64,000 nt of DNA from Fischerella thermalis PCC 7521 (GCF_000317225.1 NZ_AJLL01000106.1:62001-126000); one strand, 5' to 3'. Shown: positions 36,449-46,034, numbered from the stretch's first letter. Notes: a model not told the origin generated them from the sequence alone. Made by a program: numbers and translations.

Positions 36449-36496
36449 GCACACGGATGGATTATCGGTGTGAATCGGTGTTTATCGGTGGTCGAG
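36449..36496. repeat. Dispersed ACACCGAT repeat, copy 6
   Basis: It reads CACACGGATGGATTATCGGT then GTGAATCGGTGTTTATCGGTGG, mainly the complementary arm of the family, with GTCGAG at the end. Confidence 0.65.
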
Positions 36497-36535
36497 TTTT
36501 TTCAGATTGTGGGGAAGCTGGAAGAATAAGTAATG

Positions 36536-36580
36536 ACGAACACAGATGCACACGGATGCACACGGATGGATACAGATAGA
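36536..36580. repeat. Dispersed ACACAGATG repeat, copy 7
   Basis: It reads ACGAACACAGATGCACACGG and continues ATGCACACGGATGGATACAG. It lies 40 bases from copy 6 in the opposite orientation, so the two could pair as one large hairpin. Confidence 0.65.
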
Positions 36581-36605
36581 ATGACAAATGGCAAATAACA
36601 AATAA

Positions 36606-37379
36606 CTAAAATCTATCTTTCATGACTCGCAGACGTGCAAAGGTTTGTATCGGGTCGCGACTGTTAACTGCTAATTGTAATGCTGGCTGTTCCCATCGTA
36701 AAAAGGGATTTGTGCGTTTTTCAATTCCTAGCAGGGAAGGAACTGTTGCTTGTCCTTTGCTGCGAGAGGTTTTTACTTGTTCGTAACGAGTTTGTAGATC
36801 GGGGTTGTCAGGATCTACGGTGAGAGCAAATTGCAGATTTTTTAAAGTGTATTCGTGGGCGCACCACACTCGCGTAGAATCTGGTAGAGAACGTAGTTTA
36901 CTCAGGGAGTCTACCATCTGTGTGGGCGTACCTTCAAATAAGCGACCGCATCCACCTGCAAACAGGGTATCGCCGCAGAACAATTCCCCTGTGTCGTCTG
37001 GGTGCTGAGGAGGAAAGTAGTAGGCGATATGTGCGCGGGTATGTCCGGGTACAAAGATTACTTCCCCAACTCTATCTCCAAACTGAAGGCGATCGCCTGG
37101 TTGCAAAAATATCTGTTGTCCTGGAATTCTACCCCGGTCTTCGGCTCCGCCATATACTTTCAGTTGTGGAAATCTTTGTATCAATTCTTTGTTGCCACCG
37201 ACGTGATCAGAATGATGATGTGTATTAAAAATTGCTACGAGTTCTGCCTGTAATTCGTAAAGTTTTGTTAAAGCTGGTTTTGCCTCGGCAGGATCGACAA
37301 CGGCAGCGATATTTTGTTGGCGATCGTGTAAAAGAAAAATGTAATTGTCTGAAAGTGCCTCTAAACGGATTACTTGCAT
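36606..37379 (-). CDS. gloB: Hydroxyacylglutathione hydrolase (glyoxalase II)
   Basis: This 257-residue metallo-beta-lactamase-fold enzyme hydrolyses S-lactoylglutathione, ending methylglyoxal detoxification. The metal motif is THHHSDH, with His54, His56, Asp58 and His59. The second-site block [18 protein letters not shown] and the C-terminal NPFLRW substrate-binding region are present. The start is the ATG at 37379, preceded by AAGGAGG eight bases upstream; the longer frame to 37439 has no support. It lies divergent from the 84-residue gene across a 374-base gap. Confidence 0.95.
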   Translation of the reverse strand: MQVIRLEALSDNYIFLLHDRQQNIAAVVDPAEAKPALTKLYELQAELVAIFNTHHHSDHVGGNKELIQRFPQLKVYGGAEDRGRIPGQQIFLQPGDRLQFGDRVGEVIFVPGHTRAHIAYYFPPQHPDDTGELFCGDTLFAGGCGRLFEGTPTQMVDSLSKLRSLPDSTRVWCAHEYTLKNLQFALTVDPDNPDLQTRYEQVKTSRSKGQATVPSLLGIEKRTNPFLRWEQPALQLAVNSRDPIQTFARLRVMKDRF

Positions 37380-37753
37380 TAACTGTGCCTCCTTCACAAA
37401 TAGATACTCAACATTGACCAGCAATCCTATGCTTAGCAAAAGCTTGAGGTGATCGGCACAAGATTTACATTTTCCTGATTATAGCTTGAAGACTTCTTAA
37501 AAATAAAAGCTGACAACCGTATTTTTACGGTCATTAGTTTTTTAACTAGAAACCAGGTATAAATTTATCAGTAAAATTTCTCTGGGTAGAAAAGCAAATA
37601 CGAAGTTAGATTTATTTTGGTTGTTTTGCAAGTTCAAAACACAAAAAGTTTTAGATAAAGCAAAATAAATATTTGTTTTATCTATCTAGCACCATAGTTT
37701 TCTATGTTGGTAATCTCTCTATTTAATTAGTTAAAAATAGAGCGAGTATTGAC
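37380..37753. promoter_or_regulatory. Divergent regulatory region with ACCGTA-N4-TACGGT palindrome
   Basis: The gap serves gloB and the small gene at 37754. A 16-base palindrome ACCGTATTTTTACGGT covers 37516-37531. The same arms with a four-base spacer recur before the HepA-like gene at 40401-40415. No further element is recognised. Confidence 0.5.
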
Positions 37754-38008
37754 ATGAAACGTTGTATCCATCAGGGAAAAATGATTAATTACAACTCTGC
37801 CTACAAAACTCTTAACAATAAATCTGAATTGGCTGTTGAGGCAATTGTAAATCGGATTATTGCATCAGGAGAAATGAGTCGTCTAGATCATGCATTACTC
37901 ACATCTACTGTACTGAATAATGGTGAAATAAATGAAGGAGAACGTCGTCAAATTAATCGTATTTTTGACCGTATACAAACAGGACGATTAAAACTAGTTA
38001 ACTGGTAA
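37754..38008 (+). CDS. Small cyanobacterial protein of unknown function
   Basis: This 84-residue protein has the pattern IASGEMSRLDHALLTSTVL, then GEINEGERRQINRIFDRIQT and a final GRLKLV. I recall very similar small proteins in many cyanobacteria ('S-R-x-D-x-x-L-L-x-x-x-L ... E-R-x-x-I-N-R-x-F-D-x-x-x-x-G'), none with a known role. The ATG at 37754 has no strong ribosome-binding site. It is the first plus-strand gene before the polysaccharide cluster, 150 bases from the first glycosyltransferase, and may be regulatory. Confidence 0.7.
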   Translation: MKRCIHQGKMINYNSAYKTLNNKSELAVEAIVNRIIASGEMSRLDHALLTSTVLNNGEINEGERRQINRIFDRIQTGRLKLVNW

Positions 38009-38158
38009 ATTGCACTGATATTTATTTTGGCATTATAAAATAATTAAGAGCCAAAAATTAACTAATATACAGGGCAATATTTGTACGAATATATTGCTTT
38101 TGTGCATAAAAATTAAGTGCAAATTTTTAGCCCTCAATAAATATTATCGGGAAAAATA

Positions 38159-39001
38159 ATGTCAAAAGAAACAAGAGGATTTATTACTATTTTAACAGGA
38201 TTATACTCATTTCAAGATTGCATTCATTTTTTAGCTGCTATCAGAAAGTTTCATCAAGAACCAATAATTATTCTTATAGACCGTGTTCCGAAAGCTTTAT
38301 ATCCATTACTCACAGCTTTTAAAAATGTCATTTTAAAACCAGCACCTGCTAATGAAAATACTGTTTTAGCATCGCGTTTAGCAAAAGTTGCTTTATATTC
38401 ATTTTCGGAATTTGATAAAACTATTTTTCTAGATTCGGATATTTGCTTACTAACTGATATCAATGACGTATTTGATTATCTAGATGAATTTGATTTGTTA
38501 TTAACAGAAGATGTACAACCTGTTATTAGCAAAGCTACAAATTTACTGCGAGGTAATCAGCAAGAAAATTTACCAAAAGTTTTGCAAATCTTACAATCCG
38601 TAGGTCTGCCACTACAAGAAAATAGTATTCAATACAATAGTGGCTTGATAGCTTTTCGTAAAAATGAGAAAATCAAAAGCTTTTTTAATGAATTTCAAAA
38701 GTATTTTGAAATTATTCAAAGCAATCAAGATAAGTTGTTATTAAGAGATCAAGGAGCTTTTGCAGCTGCGATTGAAACTGTACGTCCCAATTTGAAAGTT
38801 TTGCCACCCGCCTATAACTATTTAAGTAAATGGAAAGATCGCTACGAAATTGAAGAAGAAATTAAGGTTCTTCATTGTACTTATGCTTATAGACCTCAAT
38901 ATGCAAAAAATATTACTAGGTCATTATACACAAGGGTGTTTGATAAGTTTGCTCAAGTTTTTATGCCTAATCAAGTTACTAATCCTTGGCGGGAAAAATG
39001 A
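38159..39001 (+). CDS. Glycosyltransferase, GT8-like (GT-A fold)
   Basis: This 280-residue protein has the GT-A core of nucleotide-sugar transferases: FITILTGLYSFQDCIHFL at the start, the metal-binding D-x-D in KTIFLDSDICLLTDI near residue 93-107, and IQYNSGLIAFRKN later, like the acceptor region of GT8 enzymes. A conserved LHCTYAYRPQYAK follows. The sugar donor and acceptor are unknown. The ATG at 38159 starts the polysaccharide cluster. The DNA is AT-rich, like the rest of the cluster. Confidence 0.78.
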   Translation: MSKETRGFITILTGLYSFQDCIHFLAAIRKFHQEPIIILIDRVPKALYPLLTAFKNVILKPAPANENTVLASRLAKVALYSFSEFDKTIFLDSDICLLTDINDVFDYLDEFDLLLTEDVQPVISKATNLLRGNQQENLPKVLQILQSVGLPLQENSIQYNSGLIAFRKNEKIKSFFNEFQKYFEIIQSNQDKLLLRDQGAFAAAIETVRPNLKVLPPAYNYLSKWKDRYEIEEEIKVLHCTYAYRPQYAKNITRSLYTRVFDKFAQVFMPNQVTNPWREK

Positions 39002-39054
39002 ATATATTTACATTGGTTCTGGATTTAATCTGTGTGAAAATTGTGTATATTTTA

Positions 39055-39100
39055 TCGAACACAGATGAACATAGATGGACGCAGATGTATTATTTATGTG
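39055..39100. repeat. Dispersed ACACAGATG repeat, copy 8
   Basis: It reads ATCGAACACAGATGAACATA then GATGGACGCAGATG, an AT-shifted copy of the family, lying between the first and second glycosyltransferase genes. Confidence 0.6.
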
Positions 39101-39150
39101 ATGCTTATTCAAAAACAATTAATCGGTTGCTATAAGATGTGCTATTTATT

Positions 39151-40323
39151 ATGAAGCATAAAGATAAATTAAAAATATCAATACTAGTTTGGAATCTGTC
39201 AACTAATGATGGTTATATTCGAGCATCATTATTACAAAAATCATTAATGCAGTTGGGGTATGAGGTAGAAATTTTAGGTTTTTTATTTGGAAAGGAATTA
39301 TATGCAGCCATTCCTCCTAATACCCAATTACAGGCTATAAATGGTGCTAATTATCCAAAATTTTTTAAATCAATTGGTGAATTAATAAAACGTATTGATG
39401 GAGATATTATTTACGCAATTAAGCCCCAACCAGCTAGTTATGGTGTTGCACTTTTAAAAAAACTCTATACTCGACGACCAGTAATTCTAGATATTGATGA
39501 TTGGGAAATGAGTTGGCACGGTGGCGATAATTGGCAATATCGTCCGACGCTCAGACAATTTGCAAGGGATTTATTGAAACCAAATGGTGCTTTAAGATCA
39601 CCTTATCATCCTTTGTATTTGAAATGGATGGAAGCTTTGATTAATCAGGCTGATGCTGTAACTGTACATAATCAATTTTTGCAGCAACGATTTGGAGGTA
39701 CGTTTGTTCCTAATGGAAAAGATACCTCTTTATTTGATCCATCCCGATATGACAGCAATGCTAGTAGAAATCGTTATGGTTTATCAGGATATAAAATTTT
39801 GATGTTTCCTGGTGCGCCAAGACCTTATAAAGGTCTAGAAGATATTCTCATGGCACTAGAAAAAATCAATCAGCCTGACTTAAAACTTGTCATTGTCGGT
39901 GGTAGTCCTTACGATGATTACGATCGCCAACTTCAACAGCAATGGGGACGTTGGATAGTTAAATTAACAAAGTTTTCCGCAGATGTAATGCCAGATGTGA
40001 TAGCTGCTGCTGATATTGTGGTTGTTCCCCAACGAGATACTCCAGAAACTCGCGCTCAATTCCCTCTGAAATTAACAGATGGAATGGCAATGGCTAAACC
40101 AGTATTATCAACAAAAGTAGGGGATATTCCTGATATTTTAGGGGGAACAGGTTATTTAGCTGCGCCTAGTTCTCCCGAAGAAATTGCCGAGCAAATTCAA
40201 TTGATATTTCAAGATTTAGATGCAGCAAATGAACGTGGAAAAAGAGCTAGACAAAGGTGTATAGAAAAATATAGTTTAGAGGCAATGGCATCTAGCTTAA
40301 AATCGGTAATTGCTCGGTTGTAG
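39151..40323 (+). CDS. GT4-family glycosyltransferase
   Basis: This protein of about 390 residues has two Rossmann-like halves (GT-B fold). The C-terminal half has FPGAPRPYKGLEDILMALEK, LVIVGGSPYDDYDRQL, and the nucleotide-sugar E-x7-E region as TRAQFPLKLTDGMAMAKPVL. The ATG at 39151 (MKHKDKLKISILVWNLS) is chosen over a GTG at 39139. It should transfer a sugar from a nucleotide donor during exopolysaccharide assembly. Donor and linkage are not readable. It is followed after 200 bases by the HepA-like exporter. Confidence 0.85.
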   Translation: MKHKDKLKISILVWNLSTNDGYIRASLLQKSLMQLGYEVEILGFLFGKELYAAIPPNTQLQAINGANYPKFFKSIGELIKRIDGDIIYAIKPQPASYGVALLKKLYTRRPVILDIDDWEMSWHGGDNWQYRPTLRQFARDLLKPNGALRSPYHPLYLKWMEALINQADAVTVHNQFLQQRFGGTFVPNGKDTSLFDPSRYDSNASRNRYGLSGYKILMFPGAPRPYKGLEDILMALEKINQPDLKLVIVGGSPYDDYDRQLQQQWGRWIVKLTKFSADVMPDVIAAADIVVVPQRDTPETRAQFPLKLTDGMAMAKPVLSTKVGDIPDILGGTGYLAAPSSPEEIAEQIQLIFQDLDAANERGKRARQRCIEKYSLEAMASSLKSVIARL

Positions 40324-40523
40324 TTACTTATAGCAGACATTTTAAAATTTGATGAGATGTGGAATTATTCCATTCAAAATCTACAATTTATTAGGGTGCA
40401 ACCGTATAAATACGGAACAGCAACATCATAATTATTTATTTTGATTAATTTTACTTTTTAGCTGTTTCAAAAAATCAATCACGAATCATGTTAAGAATGA
40501 GTATATTTTAATTTAAGTCCCCA
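40324..40523. promoter_or_regulatory. Upstream region of the HepA-like gene with CCGTATAAATACGG palindrome
   Basis: The perfect palindrome CCGTATAAATACGG lies at 40402-40415, 108 bases before the ATG. With flanking A it matches ACCGTA-N4-TACGG, the arrangement also seen at 37516-37531. A weak AT-rich promoter-like area follows. It may bind a regulator of the cluster. Confidence 0.5.
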
Positions 40524-42740
40524 ATGTCTACTCGTAAACTACTACTCAGATTTGCTAAACCCTATCCAGGTCTGATTTTCCTAACAATAATATTAGGATT
40601 TTCTGGAGCTTTGTTTAACGGGGTAGGTACGGCTTTAATTGTGCCTGTAATTTTAAAAATTGTGGGACAAGAAGTAGACTTTAGCAGCGCTCCTCCCATT
40701 CTCAAAGCGATTACTTATCCGTTTGATAACATGTCAGAAAATAATCGCTTGTGGCTAATGGCTGGAGTAATCATACTAATAATTTTTTTAAAAAATTTAG
40801 CTAGTTACGCTAGTTCATTGACATCTAGCTATTTATCACGTCGCTTGACTTCTGATATGCGAGAAGCAGGTGTACAGTTATTACTAGAAATAGACATAGA
40901 TTATTACGCCAAGATGAAAGTTGGTGATTTAATCAATCGGCTTGGTGGAGAGATTGGTCGTGCTGCTACTACAATTAGCAATATAGTGAAATTAATAATT
41001 CTAGGAATTACTGTCTTAGTTTTTGTCGCTTTACTAATCTCGATTTCTTGGCAATTAACTATTGCTGCTACGGTTTTGTTGTCTTTTGTGACGTTGATTA
41101 ATCAGTATGTAATTGCTCGTTCTCGAACTTTTGGTAAACTACTGAGTGAAATGTCAAAAGCATATTCAATTGCGATTCTAGAAATTCTCAGTGGTATTAG
41201 ATTAGTTAAAGCAACAGGTAATGAGCAAAGGGAATATCAACGCATTAAAGAATTTATTCGAGAGCGCGAAAAAGCTGACTTTCGCTCTCAAATGAATTCC
41301 GAAGCGATCGCACCGATTAGTGAGGTGATGGGAGTTGTTGCTCTCTTGTTAATAGTGATTTTAAGTCGCACATTTTTTCAAAAAGAAATTGCTTCACTCT
41401 CAACTGTTTTACTCACTTATTTATTAATCTTACTGCGATTACTACCACTCATTTCTCAATTAAATACTCTCCGCAATAGCTTTGCCAATGCAACCAGCAG
41501 CGTAGAAATAACTGCTGATTTTCTCCGCCGGGATGATAAGCCTTTCATGAAAAATGGTAGTATTACTTATAAAAAATTAAGTAAAAGTATTAAATTTAAC
41601 CATGTCTCTTTTGCCTATCCTAGTCATGAAAAAATGGTACTCAAGGACGTAGATTTATATCTACCGCGTGGCACAACTTTAGCTTTGGTGGGTAGTTCTG
41701 GAGCCGGAAAATCAACTATAGCAGACCTTTTACCAAGATTTTATGACCCGATTTCCGGTTCTATTACCATTGATGGCATTGATATACGGGAATTTGAAAT
41801 TACATCTCTACGCAAAGGGATGGCAATTGTTAGTCAAGACACCTTTTTGTTTAATGATTCGGTGCGAAACAATATTGCTTATGGACGTACTGACGCCACC
41901 GATGATGAAATTATTACTGCTGCTAAGCAAGCTAATGCTTACGAGTTTATCAGTAAATTACCCCAGGGATTTGATACATTAATTGGCGATCGCGGTGTGA
42001 TGTTATCAGGAGGACAAAAACAGCGTCTGGCGATCGCACGAGCCTTATTACAAAATCCCGAAATACTCATTTTAGATGAAGCTACCAGCGCCTTAGATAC
42101 AGTTTCCGAACGCTTAGTACAAGAAGCGATAGATGATTTAAGTCGCGATCGTACTACCTTGATAATTGCACACCGCTTGTCTACCGTGCAGAAAGCTGAT
42201 CAAATCGCCGTCTTAGATCAAGGACGAGTAGTAGAGGTGGGAACTCATGAAGAACTTTTACAAAAAAACGGTCATTACTACCGCCTGTACTCAATGCAGT
42301 TTGGCGAACAACAAGAATCTACCAGCAAACACCAAGAAGGTTTAATTCGCATCTCCCACGAAATTCGCACACGCCTCAATTCAATGATTGGGTTTCTGCT
42401 GTTATTAGTTGACAACTTAGCGGACAACCCGCAAGAAAGACAGGAATTAATTGCAGATGCTTATAAATCTGCTTTGAAAATTCTCAACATTATTGATGTG
42501 ATTGACGATATGGTTAGCCTAGAAATAAAATGGCAAACCCAAGATGCAAATACCCAATATCCAAACTTAGTTAATATTGCCAAAGAGTTTCATACAGATA
42601 CCGATCAAATAGTTAATTATTTGCGTTTGCTAGACAATAATTCTCAGCGAGAAAATGAATTTATTGAGAAAGCGCTGCAATCTGCCATATGTTTTCTGAA
42701 TAATTTAGAAAATTTTGAAAATATAATTAAAGTTAAATAA
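40524..42740 (+). CDS. hepA: HepA-like ABC exporter with C-terminal HisKA-like domain
   Basis: This 738-residue half-transporter has about six membrane helices (residues 1-330) and an ATPase domain with Walker A VGSSGAGKST (389-398), signature LSGGQKQR (494-501) and Walker B LILDEAT. The N-terminal sequence MSTRKLLLRFAKPYPGLIF and gene context resemble HepA, needed for the heterocyst envelope polysaccharide in Anabaena, which is about 600 residues long as I recall. Residues about 605-670 add RISHEIRTRLNSMIGFLLLL with His612, an H-box like that of histidine kinases (usual form SHEIRTPLN; Pro is Arg here), then a second helix. No ATPase domain follows. The next gene starts two bases after the stop. 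Confidence 0.85.
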   Translation: MSTRKLLLRFAKPYPGLIFLTIILGFSGALFNGVGTALIVPVILKIVGQEVDFSSAPPILKAITYPFDNMSENNRLWLMAGVIILIIFLKNLASYASSLTSSYLSRRLTSDMREAGVQLLLEIDIDYYAKMKVGDLINRLGGEIGRAATTISNIVKLIILGITVLVFVALLISISWQLTIAATVLLSFVTLINQYVIARSRTFGKLLSEMSKAYSIAILEILSGIRLVKATGNEQREYQRIKEFIREREKADFRSQMNSEAIAPISEVMGVVALLLIVILSRTFFQKEIASLSTVLLTYLLILLRLLPLISQLNTLRNSFANATSSVEITADFLRRDDKPFMKNGSITYKKLSKSIKFNHVSFAYPSHEKMVLKDVDLYLPRGTTLALVGSSGAGKSTIADLLPRFYDPISGSITIDGIDIREFEITSLRKGMAIVSQDTFLFNDSVRNNIAYGRTDATDDEIITAAKQANAYEFISKLPQGFDTLIGDRGVMLSGGQKQRLAIARALLQNPEILILDEATSALDTVSERLVQEAIDDLSRDRTTLIIAHRLSTVQKADQIAVLDQGRVVEVGTHEELLQKNGHYYRLYSMQFGEQQESTSKHQEGLIRISHEIRTRLNSMIGFLLLLVDNLADNPQERQELIADAYKSALKILNIIDVIDDMVSLEIKWQTQDANTQYPNLVNIAKEFHTDTDQIVNYLRLLDNNSQRENEFIEKALQSAICFLNNLENFENIIKVK

Positions 42741-42742
42741 TT

Positions 42743-43957
42743 ATGCAAAGTTCTCTTATTCAAAAGTATTACATCTTTTTTTTAGTAGATGAAATTCCCA
42801 AACCAGGAGCAAGTTTAGTTCAATCTACCAACGCAGCTAATGGAGCAGCTAATTTAGGCTATCCAACTGTTTTAGCTTATCCCTCTAAAGGATTATCTGC
42901 ACTAAATCCTTTAAATTTAATTCGTCCTTTTCGACCCAGAAAAGTATCAGCAGAACTGATTAAGTACTATAATCTACAAGAAAAACTCAAAATAGCACCT
43001 TTGCCAATGCCTTGGCCTGTAGACCATATCAAAGGAAAATTAACTAATTCTAATACCATCGCTACAAAATATTATTTCCCATTTCATATTCTTTCCCAAA
43101 CTAAACTTGTTCACGCTTGGAACTGGAATTTTATCAAAGCTGCCATCAAACATGGCATCCCAGTTATTTACGAACACCATCATCACGAAGATAAAAAATT
43201 TGAGCCAGAAATCGTGAATCATCCCTTATTTCAATTAGCTGTCACAGTAGCCGATACCATTCGAGATGACATGATTGCCAAAGGAATGCCACCAAAAAAA
43301 GTGATTAAATTACATAATGGCTATAACCGTTTTTTTATGGAAAGACAACCAGAAAAAGCTGCTCTATGGCGACAAAAGCTACTCAAAAATGGGCGAAAAC
43401 AACTAGTAGTTTATTCAGGAGCATTAAGAAAATTTAAAGGCATTGATATTTTAATCGATGTTGCTAAAAAATTAACAAATATTGAATTTGTCTGTGCCGG
43501 AGGTGATGAAAAAGAAGTTGCTTATTATCAGCAAATAGCACAACAAAAACAGGTAGATAACATTAGCTTTTTAGGCTATATTCTGCACGAAGATTTAGCA
43601 TCCTTACTGCAAGCAGCTGATGTTTTAGCTCATCCCCATTGTTCTGGTCCTGCTGCAACTTTCACCTCTCCCATGAAGCTGTTTGATTATTTAGCCTCTG
43701 GTAATCCAATTGTGGCGACAGAAATTCCTTCACTAATGGAGTTTAAAAATACTAACGCGATCGCTGCTTGGTGTGAACCAGATAATCCGCATAAATTTGC
43801 CGCAGCATTAAAGCAGGTACTAGAAACATATCCTCGCAAAGAACAAGGATACCCAGAAATTATCGAGTTTGTCAAACAATTTTCCTGGGAAAATCGTGCT
43901 ACCAAAATCCTTAGTTACATTGATGAATCTCTACATCCTGAATTAGTTAATCACTAA
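42743..43957 (+). CDS. GT4-family glycosyltransferase
   Basis: This 404-residue GT-B protein has an N-terminal acceptor half beginning IFFLVDEIPKPGASLVQ and a donor half with LVVYSGALRKFKGIDILIDV, FVCAGGDEKEVAYYQQ and the E-x7-E-like GPAATFTSPMKLFDYLASGNPIV. A HHHHED run sits near residue 148-153. It starts two bases after the ABC gene, so the two should be translated from one mRNA. A role in building the exported polysaccharide is likely; sugar specificity is unknown. Confidence 0.86.
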   Translation: MQSSLIQKYYIFFLVDEIPKPGASLVQSTNAANGAANLGYPTVLAYPSKGLSALNPLNLIRPFRPRKVSAELIKYYNLQEKLKIAPLPMPWPVDHIKGKLTNSNTIATKYYFPFHILSQTKLVHAWNWNFIKAAIKHGIPVIYEHHHHEDKKFEPEIVNHPLFQLAVTVADTIRDDMIAKGMPPKKVIKLHNGYNRFFMERQPEKAALWRQKLLKNGRKQLVVYSGALRKFKGIDILIDVAKKLTNIEFVCAGGDEKEVAYYQQIAQQKQVDNISFLGYILHEDLASLLQAADVLAHPHCSGPAATFTSPMKLFDYLASGNPIVATEIPSLMEFKNTNAIAAWCEPDNPHKFAAALKQVLETYPRKEQGYPEIIEFVKQFSWENRATKILSYIDESLHPELVNH

Positions 43958-44065
43958 CTCTTACCTCTGCCTTCTCTGGGTCTGGTGCGGTTCAATAAAT
44001 AAATTTTAAACCGCAGATAAACAGAGAACACAGAGAGAAAATATTTATTAATCTACTAACTAATT

Positions 44066-45016
44066 ATGAAAACAATTGGCATGATTAGCAGCTATCGCGC
44101 ACTAGAAAAACAAGGCGATTGGCTATGGCAACAAACACCCCATCCATTTGGCGTTTGGGGAAATATACAAATGCAAGCGCTAGCAACTCAACCAGATTTT
44201 TTATTAATGTATCAGTTTAATTTTCCCAAAACTCCCCAAAAAAAATCCTGGTTGGACAGATTTCGTAGACAGAAAAAATCAGAAGTCAAAATCGAAAATT
44301 TTCTACGCGGAATTCCTAAGGAAAGAATAATTTATTTACTACGTGAACCGCCTTTAGATGAAGTTGTAGAAAAACACAAATTAGCTTACAAAGAAGCTCA
44401 AAAGTATTGCGGTTATGTATCAGGTCCTGATGATTTTGCTCCAACTCCTGATTATATGCCTGCTATTTGGTATCATGCCAATTCTTTTCGAGATTTGCAT
44501 GAAATGCCACCACCAGAAAAGACATCTACTTGCAGTTGGATTACTTCTGGAATTAACCGTACTGCTAACCATCGCCAACGTTTAGACTTTTTAAAGTCTT
44601 TACAATCAAGTGGAATTAAAGTAGATTTCTACGGACGAGATTTACCTAGCTGGACCAAATCATCAGGCGAGTTAGGTAATAAATGGTATGGTATGGCTCC
44701 GTACTATTACAATCTGGCAATTGAGAATTATAGCGGCAATAATTGGTATGTCAGTGAAAAATTATGGGATGCACTTTTAGCGTGGTGTTTACCAATTTAT
44801 TACGGTGGATCAGCTGCCGATAAATTATTACCATCCGGTAGTTTTTTACGCTTACCTAGCTTAGATGAAAAAGGTATTGCTTATATTCAAGAAATCACTG
44901 CAACTCCTGATGCTTGGTATGAAGCCAAAGATGCTATTGCTGAGGCTCGTCAAATTATTTTACATGAATTAAATTTGCTCAATTGGCTATCGAATTTTGT
45001 GAAACAACAAGGCTAA
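44066..45016 (+). CDS. GT10-family (fucosyltransferase-like) glycosyltransferase
   Basis: This 316-residue protein has the GT10 C-terminal signature: LAIENYSGNNWYVSEKLWDA then LLAWCLPIYYGGSAADKLLP, comparable to 'F-E-N-x-x-x-x-Y-V-T-E-K-L ... V-P-V-Y-x-G' of alpha-1,3-fucosyltransferases. The segment VDFYGRD precedes it. Donor GDP-fucose is inferred from the family only. It begins 108 bases after the previous gene and ends four bases before the next one. Confidence 0.82.
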   Translation: MKTIGMISSYRALEKQGDWLWQQTPHPFGVWGNIQMQALATQPDFLLMYQFNFPKTPQKKSWLDRFRRQKKSEVKIENFLRGIPKERIIYLLREPPLDEVVEKHKLAYKEAQKYCGYVSGPDDFAPTPDYMPAIWYHANSFRDLHEMPPPEKTSTCSWITSGINRTANHRQRLDFLKSLQSSGIKVDFYGRDLPSWTKSSGELGNKWYGMAPYYYNLAIENYSGNNWYVSEKLWDALLAWCLPIYYGGSAADKLLPSGSFLRLPSLDEKGIAYIQEITATPDAWYEAKDAIAEARQIILHELNLLNWLSNFVKQQG

Positions 45017-45020
45017 AAAA

Positions 45021-46031
45021 ATGAAAAATGGAATTTATACTTTAGCTAATGATTTAGTTTATAACCAATTGGTGGCATTACTTAACAGCATAGAAGTTAA
45101 TGCTGGTGCAGGTGTGCCTGTATGTGTGATTGCTTATAATGATCAAGTAGATAAAGTGCGTCGCGAAGTTGCATCGCGAAAGAATGTTACTCTGCTAGAA
45201 GATCCTGATATTTTTGCTCGCTGGGAAGAATTTTCTTTGCAAGTATGGCAATCTCATCCAACTGCTATCCAAACTTGGCAAGAACGAGGGATTAAAAAGT
45301 TTTACAGAGTGGGAGAAAATCGGCGTTACTGTGCATTTGATTCAGATAGCATATTTGAAAAGTTTATCTATTTAGATGCTGACACGTTGGTAATGCAGCC
45401 TCTAGATTTTATTTTTGAGCAGTTGGATCATCATGATTTTGTTGTCTATGACTTTCAGTATAAAGACCCTGCTCATATCTACAACTTAAAATCTCCCAAA
45501 CTTTTAGAGATATTTAGTCAACAGCAGATTAACTCAGAAATTTTCTGTTCTGGTTTTTACGCTTCTAGGCGAGGGATATTTCCCCCAGAACAAAGAGATT
45601 GGTTGCTGACTAAATTAAATGAAGGGGAATCAGATGTTTTATATATGGCTGCTCCTAATCAATCTGTTCTCAACTATATGAGAATGAGAGCAAATATCTC
45701 ATTTTATAACTTTTCGCTCAATTTACCTGCAAGTAAAGCTACTGGCTGTTGTGTAACTTCTCCACAATTTGAGAATCGCAATAATGTTCTCTATGATCAG
45801 GGCAATAGATTAACTTATTTGCATTATATTGGTTTATCTTCCAAACTTTTTAATAGAGTTTGTGATGGTGAAAATATTGATTTTCCCTATCGTGATATTT
45901 TCTTACACTATCGCTATTTGCATGAGCCAGAACAGCGACCCCAGTTTGCTACTAAAGCCAGAGCTTACAACGCACCACCAAGTTTAAGAACAAGAGTTTT
46001 GAGAAAGTTAGGTTTAAAACTTGAGGTGTAA
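45021..46031 (+). CDS. Glycosyltransferase-like protein, first of a paralogous pair
   Basis: This 336-residue GT-A-type protein starts MKNGIYTLANDLVYNQLVAL and has the metal-binding D-x-D in EKFIYLDADTLVMQPLDF. FCSGFYASRRGIF and NQSVLNYMRMR correspond to the acceptor and domain-closing parts of GT8-like enzymes. From memory it fits the Nostoc family labelled Npun_R2821/R2823. The next gene (46035) is a relative that begins with the same GIY-x-x-AND pattern. Gaps of four and three bases place both in one operon. Confidence 0.8.
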   Translation: MKNGIYTLANDLVYNQLVALLNSIEVNAGAGVPVCVIAYNDQVDKVRREVASRKNVTLLEDPDIFARWEEFSLQVWQSHPTAIQTWQERGIKKFYRVGENRRYCAFDSDSIFEKFIYLDADTLVMQPLDFIFEQLDHHDFVVYDFQYKDPAHIYNLKSPKLLEIFSQQQINSEIFCSGFYASRRGIFPPEQRDWLLTKLNEGESDVLYMAAPNQSVLNYMRMRANISFYNFSLNLPASKATGCCVTSPQFENRNNVLYDQGNRLTYLHYIGLSSKLFNRVCDGENIDFPYRDIFLHYRYLHEPEQRPQFATKARAYNAPPSLRTRVLRKLGLKLEV

Positions 46032-46034
46032 TTT

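Larger units (their letters stand above)
36266..36605. other. Intergenic with two repeat copies
   Basis: This gap of about 340 bases between gloB (minus) and rplI (minus) carries a HIP1-type site (36411) and two copies of the dispersed repeat at 36449-36496 and 36536-36580. No gene is supported. Confidence 0.55.
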
